Positions 19,573 through 27,954 of a stretch of 64,000 nt of DNA are shown piece after piece. Location of the stretch: contig CBDCCY010000004.1 of NCBI GenBank assembly GCA_965215155.1, forward strand, positions 2,294,001 through 2,358,000. Direction: 5' to 3'. The first letter of the stretch is position 1, and each line of letters opens with the position of its first letter. This stretch comes from JAGWAJ01 sp965215155. Lineage in GTDB: Bacteria > Acidobacteriota > Vicinamibacteria > Vicinamibacterales > UBA8438. Made by a program: the position numbers and the translations under genes. A model generated the notes under the pieces. It searched no databases. It was not told the DNA's origin and worked only from the letters and a program-made list of their open reading frames with translations.

Positions 19573-20583
19573 ATGACAGCAGGAAAGCTCGCCGGCATGA
19601 GGGCGGTGTCGACGGACACCGGTGCGATCGCAGCGGCCGCGATGGACCAGCGCGGGTCACTCAAGAAGGCGCTCGGCAAGGCGAAGGGGAGTGACGCGAC
19701 GGACGCGATGATGGAGGAGTTCAAGGCCGTGGTCACCGAGGTGCTGACCCCTCACGCCTCGGCGATCCTGCTCGATCCGCAGTGGGGGCTCGAGCCGTCG
19801 AGGCTTCGCAGCCCCAACGCCGGACTGTTGCTGGCCTACGAGGAGAGCGGCTACGACAACACGCGGCCGGGGCGGCTGCCCGACCTTCTGCCCTACTGGT
19901 CCGTGCGCCGGCTCAAGGACGCCGGCGCCGACTGCGTGAAGGTGCTCATCTATTACACCCCGTACGACGATAAGGAAGTCAACGACGAGAAGCACACTTT
20001 CGTCGAGCGCATCGGGGACGAGTGCCGGGCCAACGACATCCCCTTCTTTCTGGAGTTCGTCGGCTACGACCACACCGGCGGCGACGAGAAGGGACCCGAG
20101 TACGCGAAGCGCAAGCCGCAGGTCGTGACCCGGAGCATGGCCGAGTTCTCCAAGGACCGTTACGGTGTCGACGTGATGAAGGTGGAAGTCCCTGTGAATA
20201 TGAAGTACGTCGAGGGTGCGGGCAGCTTCACCGGCCCCGCCGTCTACGACCGGGACAAGGCGATCGCGCTCTTCCAGAAGGCGTCAGCGGCCGCGAAGAA
20301 GCCCTTCATCTACTTGTCGGCCGGGGTCGGCAACGCCGAGTTCACCGAGGCGCTCACCCTGGCGGGCGAGTCGGGCTCCGCGTTCTCCGGCGTCCTCTGC
20401 GGGCGGGCCACGTGGAAGGACGGTATTCCCGTCTATGCCAAGGAGGGCCCCGCTGCATTCCGCGACTGGTTGCGGACGGAGGGCATCCGGAGCATCGGCA
20501 ACGTCAACGGAGCCCTGACCAGCGCCCGGCCCTGGTTCCGCGCCTATGGGGTGGAGACGGCCGACGCGCTCGCCACCGCGTAG
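19573..20583 (+). CDS. lacD: Tagatose 1,6-bisphosphate aldolase
   Basis: The 336-residue class I aldolase matches LacD along its length: AAAMDQRGSLKKAL, ILLDPQWGLEPSRLR, LLAYEESGYDNTRPGRLPDL, ADCVKVLIYYTPYD and FFLEFVGYDH. The Schiff-base lysine is in VMKVEVPVNMKYVEG, with FIYLSAGVGNAEFTEAL after it. It splits tagatose 1,6-bisphosphate into glyceraldehyde 3-phosphate and dihydroxyacetone phosphate. A GTG two codons upstream (19567) is an alternative start. No other tagatose or lactose genes are nearby, so its physiological substrate here may differ. Confidence 0.92.
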   Translation: MTAGKLAGMRAVSTDTGAIAAAAMDQRGSLKKALGKAKGSDATDAMMEEFKAVVTEVLTPHASAILLDPQWGLEPSRLRSPNAGLLLAYEESGYDNTRPGRLPDLLPYWSVRRLKDAGADCVKVLIYYTPYDDKEVNDEKHTFVERIGDECRANDIPFFLEFVGYDHTGGDEKGPEYAKRKPQVVTRSMAEFSKDRYGVDVMKVEVPVNMKYVEGAGSFTGPAVYDRDKAIALFQKASAAAKKPFIYLSAGVGNAEFTEALTLAGESGSAFSGVLCGRATWKDGIPVYAKEGPAAFRDWLRTEGIRSIGNVNGALTSARPWFRAYGVETADALATA

Positions 20584-20619
20584 CCGTTCCGGTCAGCCGC
20601 CACGCACGTCGCGCGGCCC

Positions 20620-20874
20620 GTGGCCGTCCGCTATCACCCTCTCGTGCGCGAGGCGCTGGCGCGTCACGGCGTCCGTCCCACGCCGTCGACCCGCCCCGAG
20701 ATCGTGCGCGAGTACGTCAACGACCTCTACCGCTACGAGCTCCGGCGGTTGCGTGGGCGCCTGGTGCGTGGTGAGGTGGCCAAGCGCGACTACGCGAGCC
20801 TCGTCGTCGAGCTGCGCAGGAAGTACATGCTGGTCTCGGTGCCGCTCCGGCACTGGACGGTGCCCGTGCCGTAG
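20620..20874 (+). CDS. Small conserved-looking hypothetical protein
   Basis: This is an 84-residue basic protein with GTG start and no recognised domain. It is rich in Arg, Leu and Val (RRLRGRLVRGEVAKRDYASL) and probably alpha-helical. It lies 36 bp after lacD in the same direction and may be co-transcribed. Codon usage fits a real gene (GC-rich third positions), but there is no clear ribosome site. Confidence 0.5.
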   Translation: MAVRYHPLVREALARHGVRPTPSTRPEIVREYVNDLYRYELRRLRGRLVRGEVAKRDYASLVVELRRKYMLVSVPLRHWTVPVP

Positions 20875-20895
20875 GCACGCTCCTGCGGGTGGGTC

Positions 20896-20921
20896 GGGAG
20901 TCTCGCCGGCGCGAGATTCCC
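20896..20921. terminator. Hairpin between converging genes
   Basis: An 11-bp inverted repeat, GGGAGTCTCGC and GCGAGATTCCC (one G-T type mismatch), surrounds a four-base loop. It stands between the 84-codon gene and the converging gene that ends at 20971. There is no T tract. It shares the GGAGTCT core with the hairpins at 22484, 35676 and 35808. Confidence 0.55.
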
Positions 20922-20970
20922 GGAGGCCTGGCTGGGCACCGAGCGGAGCCGCCAAGCGACCATCGGCTGG

Positions 20971-21366
20971 CTAGCGTGCGTTGATGCGCCTCACCGTCCA
21001 GCCGATCACGTTGGCGAGATTCACGCCCTGCGAGCGCCACTCGCGCGGCGTCATCGCGTTGAGCATCTCGATGCGCGTGGGCGCGCCGTGCGGAATCGGC
21101 CCCTCGCTCAGGTCGAAGGTGCTCTCGATGAGGTCGAGGGCCGGGAGGCGGGCGTAGACCGTGACGTAATCGTTCAGACGCAGCATACGACCCGCGTTCG
21201 GCGCCTGCAGGGCGCGGTCGAGCTGTCTTCGGACGCGATCGAAGGAGACCGGAATCTCGTCCGGCGCGAGCGGGGCGTCGGCTGTCGTCTGCGCGCGCAC
21301 GTCGACCCCGGCGGCGCCAAACGCCAACGCTGCGACCAACGTGACGACGGGGTTCCATTTGCGCAT
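20971..21366 (-). CDS. Small exported protein of unknown function
   Basis: The 131-residue protein has a signal peptide (residues 1-24, ending VDVRAQ). The mature domain begins with a proline-rich linker and a segment PVSFDRVRRQLDRAL, then LNDYVTVYARLPALDLIES. No family is recognised. The start at ATG 21366 follows GTAGGA. It is divergent from the PAS/GAF gene. Confidence 0.65.
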   Translation of the reverse strand: MRKWNPVVTLVAALAFGAAGVDVRAQTTADAPLAPDEIPVSFDRVRRQLDRALQAPNAGRMLRLNDYVTVYARLPALDLIESTFDLSEGPIPHGAPTRIEMLNAMTPREWRSQGVNLANVIGWTVRRINAR

Positions 21367-21437
21367 CGTCCTACCCGGAAACGTACGCCCCGGCCGCGTC
21401 GCTGTCAAGGCCGCCCGGCCCCGGATACGATTCCACA

Positions 21438-22466
21438 ATGACTGCGATCAGCGTGTTGGCCGCCGCCCTTGCGGTCACCGTCGGGTTGCTCGGCTGGCGC
21501 CTCCGCGCGGCCCGCGCCGAGGCGGCCGCGGCCGGCGCGCGCCTGGCCGCGATGCTCGAGAGCCTCTCGGCCGGCCTGGCCGTGTGGAGCCCGGACGGGC
21601 GCCTCGTCGCGTGCAACGGCCGGTTCCGCGAGTTCTACCCTGCGGTGGAGCTGAAGCCCGGCCTCGAGTACGAGGACCTCGTCCGCTACGCGGCGACCCG
21701 CGCCGTCGTGCTCGTTCCGGAGGCCGAAATCGATGCCTGGATGGACGCGCGCATCGGTCGCTTCGGTGAGGCGTCGGTAGAGACCCTGCGCACGCCCGAC
21801 GACCGCTGGATCGAGGTCCGGATGGTGCCGGCCGCGGGCGGCGCCGCGCTGCTGCTCCACATCGACGTGACGGCCGCGCGGAGCGAGGCCGCGGCCGCGG
21901 GGGGCGAGGCCGCCGCGGCGACGACGCGCTCCGCCGAGCTGCACCTGGTTCTGGAGGCGACGGAGGTCGGCCGCGAGCGAGCGGCGTTCCACCAGGCTGC
22001 GCGCGAGATCCTGCGCCTGGTGGGGGAGTGGGGCGGATGGCATGCGGCCACCGTGTATCTGGCGACGGCGGACGGGAGCGGCGCGCTGGTCTCCACCGGC
22101 GTTTGGTACGTCGCGGATGAAGGCTCGATGCCCCCGGCGGCGCGCGCCGCCGTCGACGCGTGCTGTGACGAAGGAGGCGACGAGCTCCTCCGCAGCGCCG
22201 TCGCGACGGCCGGTCCCCGCTGGATCGGGAGTCTGGCCATGGAGCCCCGGCTCTCCGACGCGCGCCGCGCAGCCCTCGAAGGCGTCCGTTCGCTCTGCGT
22301 GGTCCCCGTGATGGCCTACGGCAGGGTGGTCGCAGTGGCGGAGCTCTTCGCGCGGTCGCCGGTCCCGCCCGACCGGTCGCGCGAGCGGCTCCTGGCGGCC
22401 GCCGTCGACCCGCTCGCGCGCGTGCTCGAACGCGAACGGACGCTCCACATGGGGACGCCGGGCTAG
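21438..22466 (+). CDS. Membrane-anchored PAS/GAF sensor-like protein
   Basis: The 342-residue protein has one N-terminal membrane helix (ISVLAAALAVTVGLLGW), a PAS-like domain (residues about 38-150: LESLSAGLAVWSPDGRLVAC, FREFYPAVELKPG, WIEVRMVPAAGGAALLLHID), an Ala/Glu-rich linker and a C-terminal GAF-like domain (LRLVGEWGGWHAATVYLA ... VVPVMAYGRVVAVAELFA). No kinase, cyclase or HTH output domain follows, so it is a sensor without visible output. The N-terminal layout resembles PAS_7-type kinases that lost their catalytic half. Confidence 0.7.
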   Translation: MTAISVLAAALAVTVGLLGWRLRAARAEAAAAGARLAAMLESLSAGLAVWSPDGRLVACNGRFREFYPAVELKPGLEYEDLVRYAATRAVVLVPEAEIDAWMDARIGRFGEASVETLRTPDDRWIEVRMVPAAGGAALLLHIDVTAARSEAAAAGGEAAAATTRSAELHLVLEATEVGRERAAFHQAAREILRLVGEWGGWHAATVYLATADGSGALVSTGVWYVADEGSMPPAARAAVDACCDEGGDELLRSAVATAGPRWIGSLAMEPRLSDARRAALEGVRSLCVVPVMAYGRVVAVAELFARSPVPPDRSRERLLAAAVDPLARVLERERTLHMGTPG

Positions 22467-22483
22467 CAAGGCCGGGATGGCGC

Positions 22484-22509
22484 CGGAGTCTCGCAACGGC
22501 GAGACTCCG
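22484..22509. terminator. Perfect 11-bp hairpin between converging genes
   Basis: CGGAGTCTCGC and GCGAGACTCCG form a perfect stem with an AACG tetraloop. It lies between the stop of the PAS/GAF gene and the stop of the kinase-like gene, where a bidirectional terminator is expected. There is no T run on either side. Confidence 0.65.
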
Positions 22510-22519
22510 AACGCGGCCG

Positions 22520-23149
22520 TCACGGCACGCGGCCGCCGGAACGGACGAACGCGAGCACCTCCGCGACCGTCGCTTCCAGAGGCGCCGCGCCGTCCACCGT
22601 CAGGTCGGCGAAGCGACGGGTCGGCTCGACGTGGCGCTGGAACATCGGTTGCACGGTCTCCGACCACTGCTGCCGCACCGAGTCCTCCGTTCGCCCGCGG
22701 GTGGTCGTGTCGCGCGCGATCCGGCGCGCGAGCGCCAGACCCTCATCGATCGTCATGAACACCTTCGTGGCGCAGAGGGCCCGGACGGCCGGCCAATGGA
22801 GGGCGAGCAGCCCCTCCACCACCACGTACGGCGCCGGCTGCAGCCGGACCGAGCGGGCGGTCCGGCGGTGCGTCCTGAAGTCGTAGCTCGGCCGCTCGGC
22901 CGCGCGCCCCGAGTGCAGCAGCTTGAGGTGGGTGAACAGTAGTCCGGTCTCGAGGGCCTCGGGCGCGTCGAAGTTGCGAGCCGCACGGCCGGCCGTCCTC
23001 TTGCCGGGATGGTCACGGTAGTAGGCGTCGAGCGGCACCACCGGCGCGGCGGCTCCGCGAGACCCGAGCGCCTCGGCGAGGCGGCCGGCGAGGGTCGTCT
23101 TCCCCGCTCCCGAGGCGCCGGCGATCGCGATCAGGTGCGGGCGCGTCAT
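22520..23149 (-). CDS. udk: Uridine kinase-like P-loop kinase
   Basis: The 209-residue protein has P-loop GASGAGKTT at residues 10-18, then PLDAYYRD (nucleoside-binding Asp/Tyr pair), NFDAPEALETGLLFTHL and YVVVEGLLAL, the pattern of uridine kinase/phosphoribulokinase enzymes. A basic lid segment RRIARDTTTRGRT follows. Family enzymes phosphorylate uridine or cytidine in pyrimidine salvage. The open frame continues upstream, but homology and the ATG at 23149 support this start. Specificity cannot be read from the sequence. Confidence 0.78.
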   Translation of the reverse strand: MTRPHLIAIAGASGAGKTTLAGRLAEALGSRGAAAPVVPLDAYYRDHPGKRTAGRAARNFDAPEALETGLLFTHLKLLHSGRAAERPSYDFRTHRRTARSVRLQPAPYVVVEGLLALHWPAVRALCATKVFMTIDEGLALARRIARDTTTRGRTEDSVRQQWSETVQPMFQRHVEPTRRFADLTVDGAAPLEATVAEVLAFVRSGGRVP

Positions 23150-23274
23150 GCGCCGAACGCGCCCGCAGGCTGGAAGCACCCGCGCCGGCGTTCGGCGGAC
23201 GGCGTGCGGCGGGGACGCGGACGAGGTCGTCGTTCCGCCGGTAGCGTGCGAGGCCCCGGTGTAGAATCCCGCCG

Positions 23275-24057
23275 ATGCACGATCCAGCGGCCGCCGCACC
23301 CCGCCGTCCCACCCCCCCGGAGGAGGGCGCGCCCGATCTTCGCGAACACGGCGCGCCGGTCCGGGGACAGGGGCAGACGCTGGAGCGCCGCCTGTTCGTG
23401 CAGCTTCACGTGTTCACCGGGTGTCTCGGCCCCGGGAGCGTCGTCGATGCCGTGCAGCGGAGCGGCCTCGACGCCGTAGTCTACGCAGATCTCAACGATC
23501 CGCGCGGGGTCGGCGTGCTGCTGATGGACGAGGACCCTGCGATGTTCGCCGAGGCGGGCCGCGCCCTGCTCGTGGGGCAGCCCTTCTCCGCTCTGGTCCC
23601 GCGTCCGGACTTCACGATGCTCGGTCGCACCTACTCGTCGGGTCGCGAGCCGGACCTGGCCGATTTCCTGCTGCGCAAGGTGCCGCGCAATGTGCTCAAT
23701 CCGGGCTACCCGTGGGCGGTGTGGTATCCCCTCCGCCGGATCGGGGCGTTCAATCGACTGCCGCGCGCCGAGCAGGGCAAGATCCTCATGGAGCACGGCA
23801 TGCTGGGCCGCCGCTACGGCGAGGCGGGCTACGCGGTCGACGTGCGCCTGGAATGCCACGGCCTCGACCGGGACGACAACGAGTTCGTGATCGGTCTGAT
23901 CGGCCCCGACCTGTTCCCCCTGTCGAGGCTCGTCAAGGACATGCGGGCGACCCGCCAGACGGCGGAATTCATCCAGGCCATGGGCCCCTTCTTCGTCGGC
24001 CGAGCCCTGTTCCAGAGCCCCGTCCCGCCCGACGCCCTCCAGCCGTCGGCGCCGTAG
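23275..24057 (+). CDS. Chlorite dismutase-family heme protein
   Basis: The 260-residue protein has a family-like N-terminal half (FVQLHVFTGCLGP, VVYADLNDPRGVGVLLMDED), then VLNPGYPWAVWYPLRRIG, LPRAEQGKILMEHGMLGRRYG, RLECHGLDRDDNEFVIGLIG and DMRATRQTAEFIQAMGPFFVG, all in the order seen in the chlorite dismutase/HemQ family. His in ECHGLD lines up with the proximal heme ligand. The family includes coproheme decarboxylases, chlorite dismutases and many members without known reaction; the first 35 residues are extra and Pro/Ala-rich. The gene is divergent from the kinase-like gene and 131 bp before the transporter. Confidence 0.8.
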   Translation: MHDPAAAAPRRPTPPEEGAPDLREHGAPVRGQGQTLERRLFVQLHVFTGCLGPGSVVDAVQRSGLDAVVYADLNDPRGVGVLLMDEDPAMFAEAGRALLVGQPFSALVPRPDFTMLGRTYSSGREPDLADFLLRKVPRNVLNPGYPWAVWYPLRRIGAFNRLPRAEQGKILMEHGMLGRRYGEAGYAVDVRLECHGLDRDDNEFVIGLIGPDLFPLSRLVKDMRATRQTAEFIQAMGPFFVGRALFQSPVPPDALQPSAP

Positions 24058-24188
24058 AACGGCGCGTACTCCTGGCGGGTCGGTCGAGCGCCACGCTCCG
24101 ATTGGCGCTGCGCGGACCCGCGCGTCGGCGAGACCTCCCGCCGGGCCCGTCGGGGCGCGCGTCATCCCGTCTGATAGGATCCCCGCGG

Positions 24189-25667
24189 ATGGCGAGCGAC
24201 CGCGAGCAGCTCGACGCGTTGCCCCTGCCCGACACCAGCCTGGGGGGGCTCGCCCGCAGCTTCGGCCCGGGGGTCATCCTGATGATGACCGGGATTGGCA
24301 CGTCGCACCTCGTGACCGCGCCGGTCGCGGGCGGGCGGTTCGAGTTCGCGCTGCTCTGGTGCATTCCGGTCGCCTACCTCTTCAAGTATCACGGCTTCGA
24401 GATGGCGTTCCGCTTCACCAACGCGACCGGCCGGAGCATGCTCGATGCCTACTCGACGGCGCCCGGCAAGTGGCCGCTGTGGTACGTGCTGGTGACGACG
24501 CTCATCCAGTGTGCGCTGGGCCAGGCGGGACGCCTGGTGGCCGCCGCGGCGGTGCTCTACTTCGTCTTCAGCGAGCAGATGGGGCTGCCGGTGTCGATCC
24601 CCGTGTACGGGCTCGTACTGGGCGTGACGGCGGTCGCGTTGCTGCTCGTCGGCCGCTATGGCGTCATGGAACAGGTCACCAAGGTGCTGGCCGGCATCCT
24701 GTTCCTGTCGACCGTGGGTGTCTACGTGGTCAATCCGGCGCCCTTCGGCGCGCTCGCCCACTACGTGCAGGTCGAGGTCCCCGGCGGGTCGTGGCTGATA
24801 ATCGCCGCGTTCCTCGGCCTGCTGCCGACCGGCATCGACGTCTCGCTGCAGGCGTCGGAGTGGGGCAAGGCCAAGAGGGTGGGCATGGGTCGCATCCGCG
24901 GCGAGCTCGAGCGGTTGGGGTTGGCCCCCGCCTTCGACCCGATGCGGGCCCGCCGGTCGGATCTGCAGGTGGATACGGCCGCCCTGCCGGCTCACGCCCG
25001 GGAGTACTGCCGCCGCTGGTTCCGAATCGGCCAGTTGGATTTCGGGCTCGGCCACGTGGTGTCGTTCGTGATCGCCTCGCTGTTCTTGTTGCTGGCCGCG
25101 GTGTGGCTCTATCCCAGCCCCGTCGAGGGCAATGCCGTGATGGGCGAGATCGGCCGCATCTTCACGGGCAGCGTCGGGCCGGCCATGATGCTCGTCTTCG
25201 TCATCGGCGCCTTCGCCGCGACGTTCTCGACGGCCTTCAACTACTTCGACGGCTGGCCGCGCGTCGTGGGCGCCTGCTGTCGGAACCTGTTTCGCCGCAC
25301 GGCGGCGCTGTCCGGGGTGGGGCAGGAGGACATCGGGCCGGAGCACCGCCGCCGCTGGTATTCGGAGTTCAACATCTACCGGCTGGCGATGTTCTACTCG
25401 CTGATCGCGTCCGTGGCGATCATCGCGGGGGTGCCGCGCCCGGTCTGGCTCGTGCTGGTCGCCTCGGCGCTGGCGCTCTTTGTCGCCCCGGTCGTCTTCT
25501 TCCTGAATCTGTACTACTGCCTGACGGTCATTCCGAAGACCGACGAGGTCTTCTATCCTTCGCCGCTCGAGCGCGGGTACGCCTGGTTCAGCCTGGTGGT
25601 CTTCACCGGCCTGACCGCCATCGTGATCCTGGCCCGCGTGTTCGGGGTGACGCTGTTTGGCGGGTGA
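24189..25667 (+). CDS. Divergent Nramp-like membrane transporter
   Basis: The 492-residue protein has about 11 membrane segments. The opening FGPGVILMMTGIGTSHL, the LLWCIPVAYLFKYHGFEMAF segment and ATGRSMLDAY follow Nramp metal transporters. However, the first-helix metal motif DPGN reads GTSH, and the helix-6 MPHN position reads PTGI (FLGLLPTGIDVSLQASEW). Transport of Mn2+ or Fe2+ therefore cannot be assumed. A long loop (residues about 230-275) separates the halves. ATG 24189 follows AGGAT. It overlaps no neighbour and leads into panE at 20 bp. Confidence 0.78.
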   Translation: MASDREQLDALPLPDTSLGGLARSFGPGVILMMTGIGTSHLVTAPVAGGRFEFALLWCIPVAYLFKYHGFEMAFRFTNATGRSMLDAYSTAPGKWPLWYVLVTTLIQCALGQAGRLVAAAAVLYFVFSEQMGLPVSIPVYGLVLGVTAVALLLVGRYGVMEQVTKVLAGILFLSTVGVYVVNPAPFGALAHYVQVEVPGGSWLIIAAFLGLLPTGIDVSLQASEWGKAKRVGMGRIRGELERLGLAPAFDPMRARRSDLQVDTAALPAHAREYCRRWFRIGQLDFGLGHVVSFVIASLFLLLAAVWLYPSPVEGNAVMGEIGRIFTGSVGPAMMLVFVIGAFAATFSTAFNYFDGWPRVVGACCRNLFRRTAALSGVGQEDIGPEHRRRWYSEFNIYRLAMFYSLIASVAIIAGVPRPVWLVLVASALALFVAPVVFFLNLYYCLTVIPKTDEVFYPSPLERGYAWFSLVVFTGLTAIVILARVFGVTLFGG

Positions 25668-25686
25668 GCCGAGCGATAGCCGCCCC

Positions 25687-26691
25687 ATGAGGATCTGCGT
25701 CGTAGGCGCCGGCGCCATCGGCGGCTACATGGCCGTACGCCTGGCGCATGCCGGGCACGAGGTTTCCGTGATCGCGCGCGGCCCGCACCTGGCCGCCATC
25801 CGGGCCGGCGGGCTGCGGCTGTTGGAGTCCGAGCAGGAGCTGGTCGCCAGGAACCTGACGGCCACGGACCGCATACGCGACCTCGGTCCTCACGACCTCG
25901 TGCTCCTGGCCCTCAAGGCGCACCAGATCGCCGCGGTCGTCGACGATCTGCCGGTGCTCTTCGGCCCCGATGCCGCCATGGTGACCCTGCAGAACGGGAT
26001 CCCGTGGTGGTACTTCCAGAAGTTCGGCGGCGAGTACGCGGGGCGCGTCGTCGAGACGGTCGACCCCGGCGGGGTGCTCTTCCACGCCGTCGACCCGGAC
26101 CGGATCATCGGCTGCATCGCCTACCCGGCGGCGATCGTCGTCGAGCCCGGGGTCGTCCGGCATGTCGAGGGAAACCGGTTCCCCGTCGGCGAACCCGACG
26201 GGTCGGTCTCGGACCGCGTGCAGGGGGTGTCGGAGGTCTTCGCCGGCGCCGGCTTCAAGGCGCGCGTCCTCGACGATATCCGCTCCGAGATCTGGTTGAA
26301 GCTCTGGGGCAATCTGACGTTCAATCCGATCAGCGCGCTGACGCACGCCACGCTGGTCGACATCTGCCGGTTCCCCGAGACCCGGGAGCTGGCGGCGGCG
26401 ATGATGACCGAGGCGCAGGCGGTCGGCCAGCGGCTCGGCGCCGGCTTCCGCGTGCCGCTGGAGCGCCGCATCGCCGGCGCGGAGAGCGTCGGCCGGCACA
26501 AGACCTCGATGCTGCAGGACGTCGAGGCGGGCAAGCCGCTCGAGATCGACGGCATGCTCGGCGTGGTCGTCGAGCTCGCCGAGATGACCGGGGTGGCCGT
26601 GCCGACCCTGCGTGCGCTCTATGCGTGCGCAAGCCTGCTGAACCGCACGATGCAGAACGAGGGGCTCCGTATCCGGGGCGCGCCTCGCTAG
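25687..26691 (+). CDS. panE: 2-dehydropantoate 2-reductase family protein
   Basis: The 334-residue protein has the NADPH-binding motif GAGAIGGYMA at residues 7-16, followed by VTLQNGIPWW, RSEIWLKLWGNLTFNPISAL (with the catalytic lysine and the Asn-Pro turn) and VGRHKTSMLQDVEAGKPLEID. These are the standard landmarks of ketopantoate reductase, which makes pantoate for coenzyme A. Paralogues that reduce other 2-keto acids share them. It is followed after 18 bp by frc and is likely in one operon with it, which favours a non-pantothenate paralogue. Confidence 0.82.
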   Translation: MRICVVGAGAIGGYMAVRLAHAGHEVSVIARGPHLAAIRAGGLRLLESEQELVARNLTATDRIRDLGPHDLVLLALKAHQIAAVVDDLPVLFGPDAAMVTLQNGIPWWYFQKFGGEYAGRVVETVDPGGVLFHAVDPDRIIGCIAYPAAIVVEPGVVRHVEGNRFPVGEPDGSVSDRVQGVSEVFAGAGFKARVLDDIRSEIWLKLWGNLTFNPISALTHATLVDICRFPETRELAAAMMTEAQAVGQRLGAGFRVPLERRIAGAESVGRHKTSMLQDVEAGKPLEIDGMLGVVVELAEMTGVAVPTLRALYACASLLNRTMQNEGLRIRGAPR

Positions 26692-26709
26692 GAGTCGACG
26701 GAGACAGCC

Positions 26710-27954
26710 ATGAAGGCGCTGGAGGGAGTTCGCATCCTCGACATGACCCACGTGCAGTCGGGTCCGACGTGCACGCAGTTGCTGGCGTGGTTCGGCGCCG
26801 ACGTCATCAAGGTCGAGCGTCCCGGGACCGGCGATGCCACGCGTCGCCAGTTGCAGGACCTCCCGGACGTCGACAGCCTGTACTTCACGATGCTGAACCA
26901 CAACAAGCGCAGCGTCACCCTGAACACGAAGCACGAGACGGGGCGCGCGATCTTCACCCGGCTCATCGCGGCCTGCGACGTACTGTGCGAGAACTTCGCG
27001 CCCGGCGCCCTCGACCGGATGGGCTTCTCGTGGGAGCGCATACAGGAGATCAATCCTCGGCTGATCTACGCGTCCGTCAAGGGCTTCGGCCCGGGGCCCT
27101 ACGAGGACTGCAAGGTCTACGAGAACGTGGCCCAGTGCACCGGCGGCGGCGCGAGCACCACCGGCTTCGACGACGGTCCGCCGCTCGTCTCGGGGGCCCA
27201 GATCGGCGATTCGGGAACGGGGCTGCACCTGGCGCTGGGAATCGTGACGGCGCTCTTTCAGCGGGAGAAGACCGGGCGCGGGCAGCGCGTCGAGTGCGCG
27301 ATGCAGGACGGCGTGCTCAACCTGTGCCGCGTGAAGCTCCGCGACCAGCAGCGGCTGGCCCACGGTCCGCTCAAGGAGTACCCGCAGTACCCGAACGGCA
27401 CGTTCGGAGAGGCCACCCCGCGGTCCGGCAACGCGTCCGGCGGCGGCCAGCCGGGTTGGATCGTCAAGTGCAAGGGGTGGGAGACCGACCCGAACGCGTA
27501 CATCTACATCATTACCCAGGCGGCGGCCTTCGACGGTCTGGCGCGCGCCATCGGACGCGTCGACTGGCTCGAGGACGAGGAGTGGAACACCCCGGCCGCG
27601 CGTTTGCCCAAGCTCGACCAGATGTTCGCCGAGATCGAGCGCTGGACACGGACGCGGACCAAGTTCGAGGTGATGGAGATTCTCAACCCGCTGAACGTAC
27701 CCTGCGGCCCGGTGCTCTCCATGAAGGAGCTGGCCGAGGAGCCCTCCTTGCGCTCCACCGGGACCGTGGTCGAGGTGGACCATCCGGAGCGGGGGACCTA
27801 TCTGACGGTAGGCAATCCCATCAAGCTGTCGGCGTCGCCGGTCGAGGTGGTCCGGTCGCCGCTGCTGGGCGAGCACACGGACGAGGTGCTGCGCGACGTG
27901 CTCGGAATGGACGCACAGGAGGTCGATGCGGCAAGGGGAGAAGGAGCGATCTGA
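26710..27954 (+). CDS. frc: Formyl-CoA:oxalate CoA-transferase
   Basis: The 414-residue class III CoA-transferase is very close to known Frc: ILDMTHVQSGPTCTQLL, ADVIKVERPGTGD, DSLYFTMLNHNKRSVTL and KVYENVAQCTGGGASTTGF. The catalytic Asp167 is in SGAQIGDSGTGLHL, with GNASGGGQPGWIVKCKGWET and IPCGPV-like VPCGPVLSMKEL after it. It moves CoA from formyl-CoA to oxalate. The usual partner oxalyl-CoA decarboxylase is absent from the window. It is probably co-transcribed with panE, and its end overlaps the next gene by 29 bases. Confidence 0.9.
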   Translation: MKALEGVRILDMTHVQSGPTCTQLLAWFGADVIKVERPGTGDATRRQLQDLPDVDSLYFTMLNHNKRSVTLNTKHETGRAIFTRLIAACDVLCENFAPGALDRMGFSWERIQEINPRLIYASVKGFGPGPYEDCKVYENVAQCTGGGASTTGFDDGPPLVSGAQIGDSGTGLHLALGIVTALFQREKTGRGQRVECAMQDGVLNLCRVKLRDQQRLAHGPLKEYPQYPNGTFGEATPRSGNASGGGQPGWIVKCKGWETDPNAYIYIITQAAAFDGLARAIGRVDWLEDEEWNTPAARLPKLDQMFAEIERWTRTRTKFEVMEILNPLNVPCGPVLSMKELAEEPSLRSTGTVVEVDHPERGTYLTVGNPIKLSASPVEVVRSPLLGEHTDEVLRDVLGMDAQEVDAARGEGAI

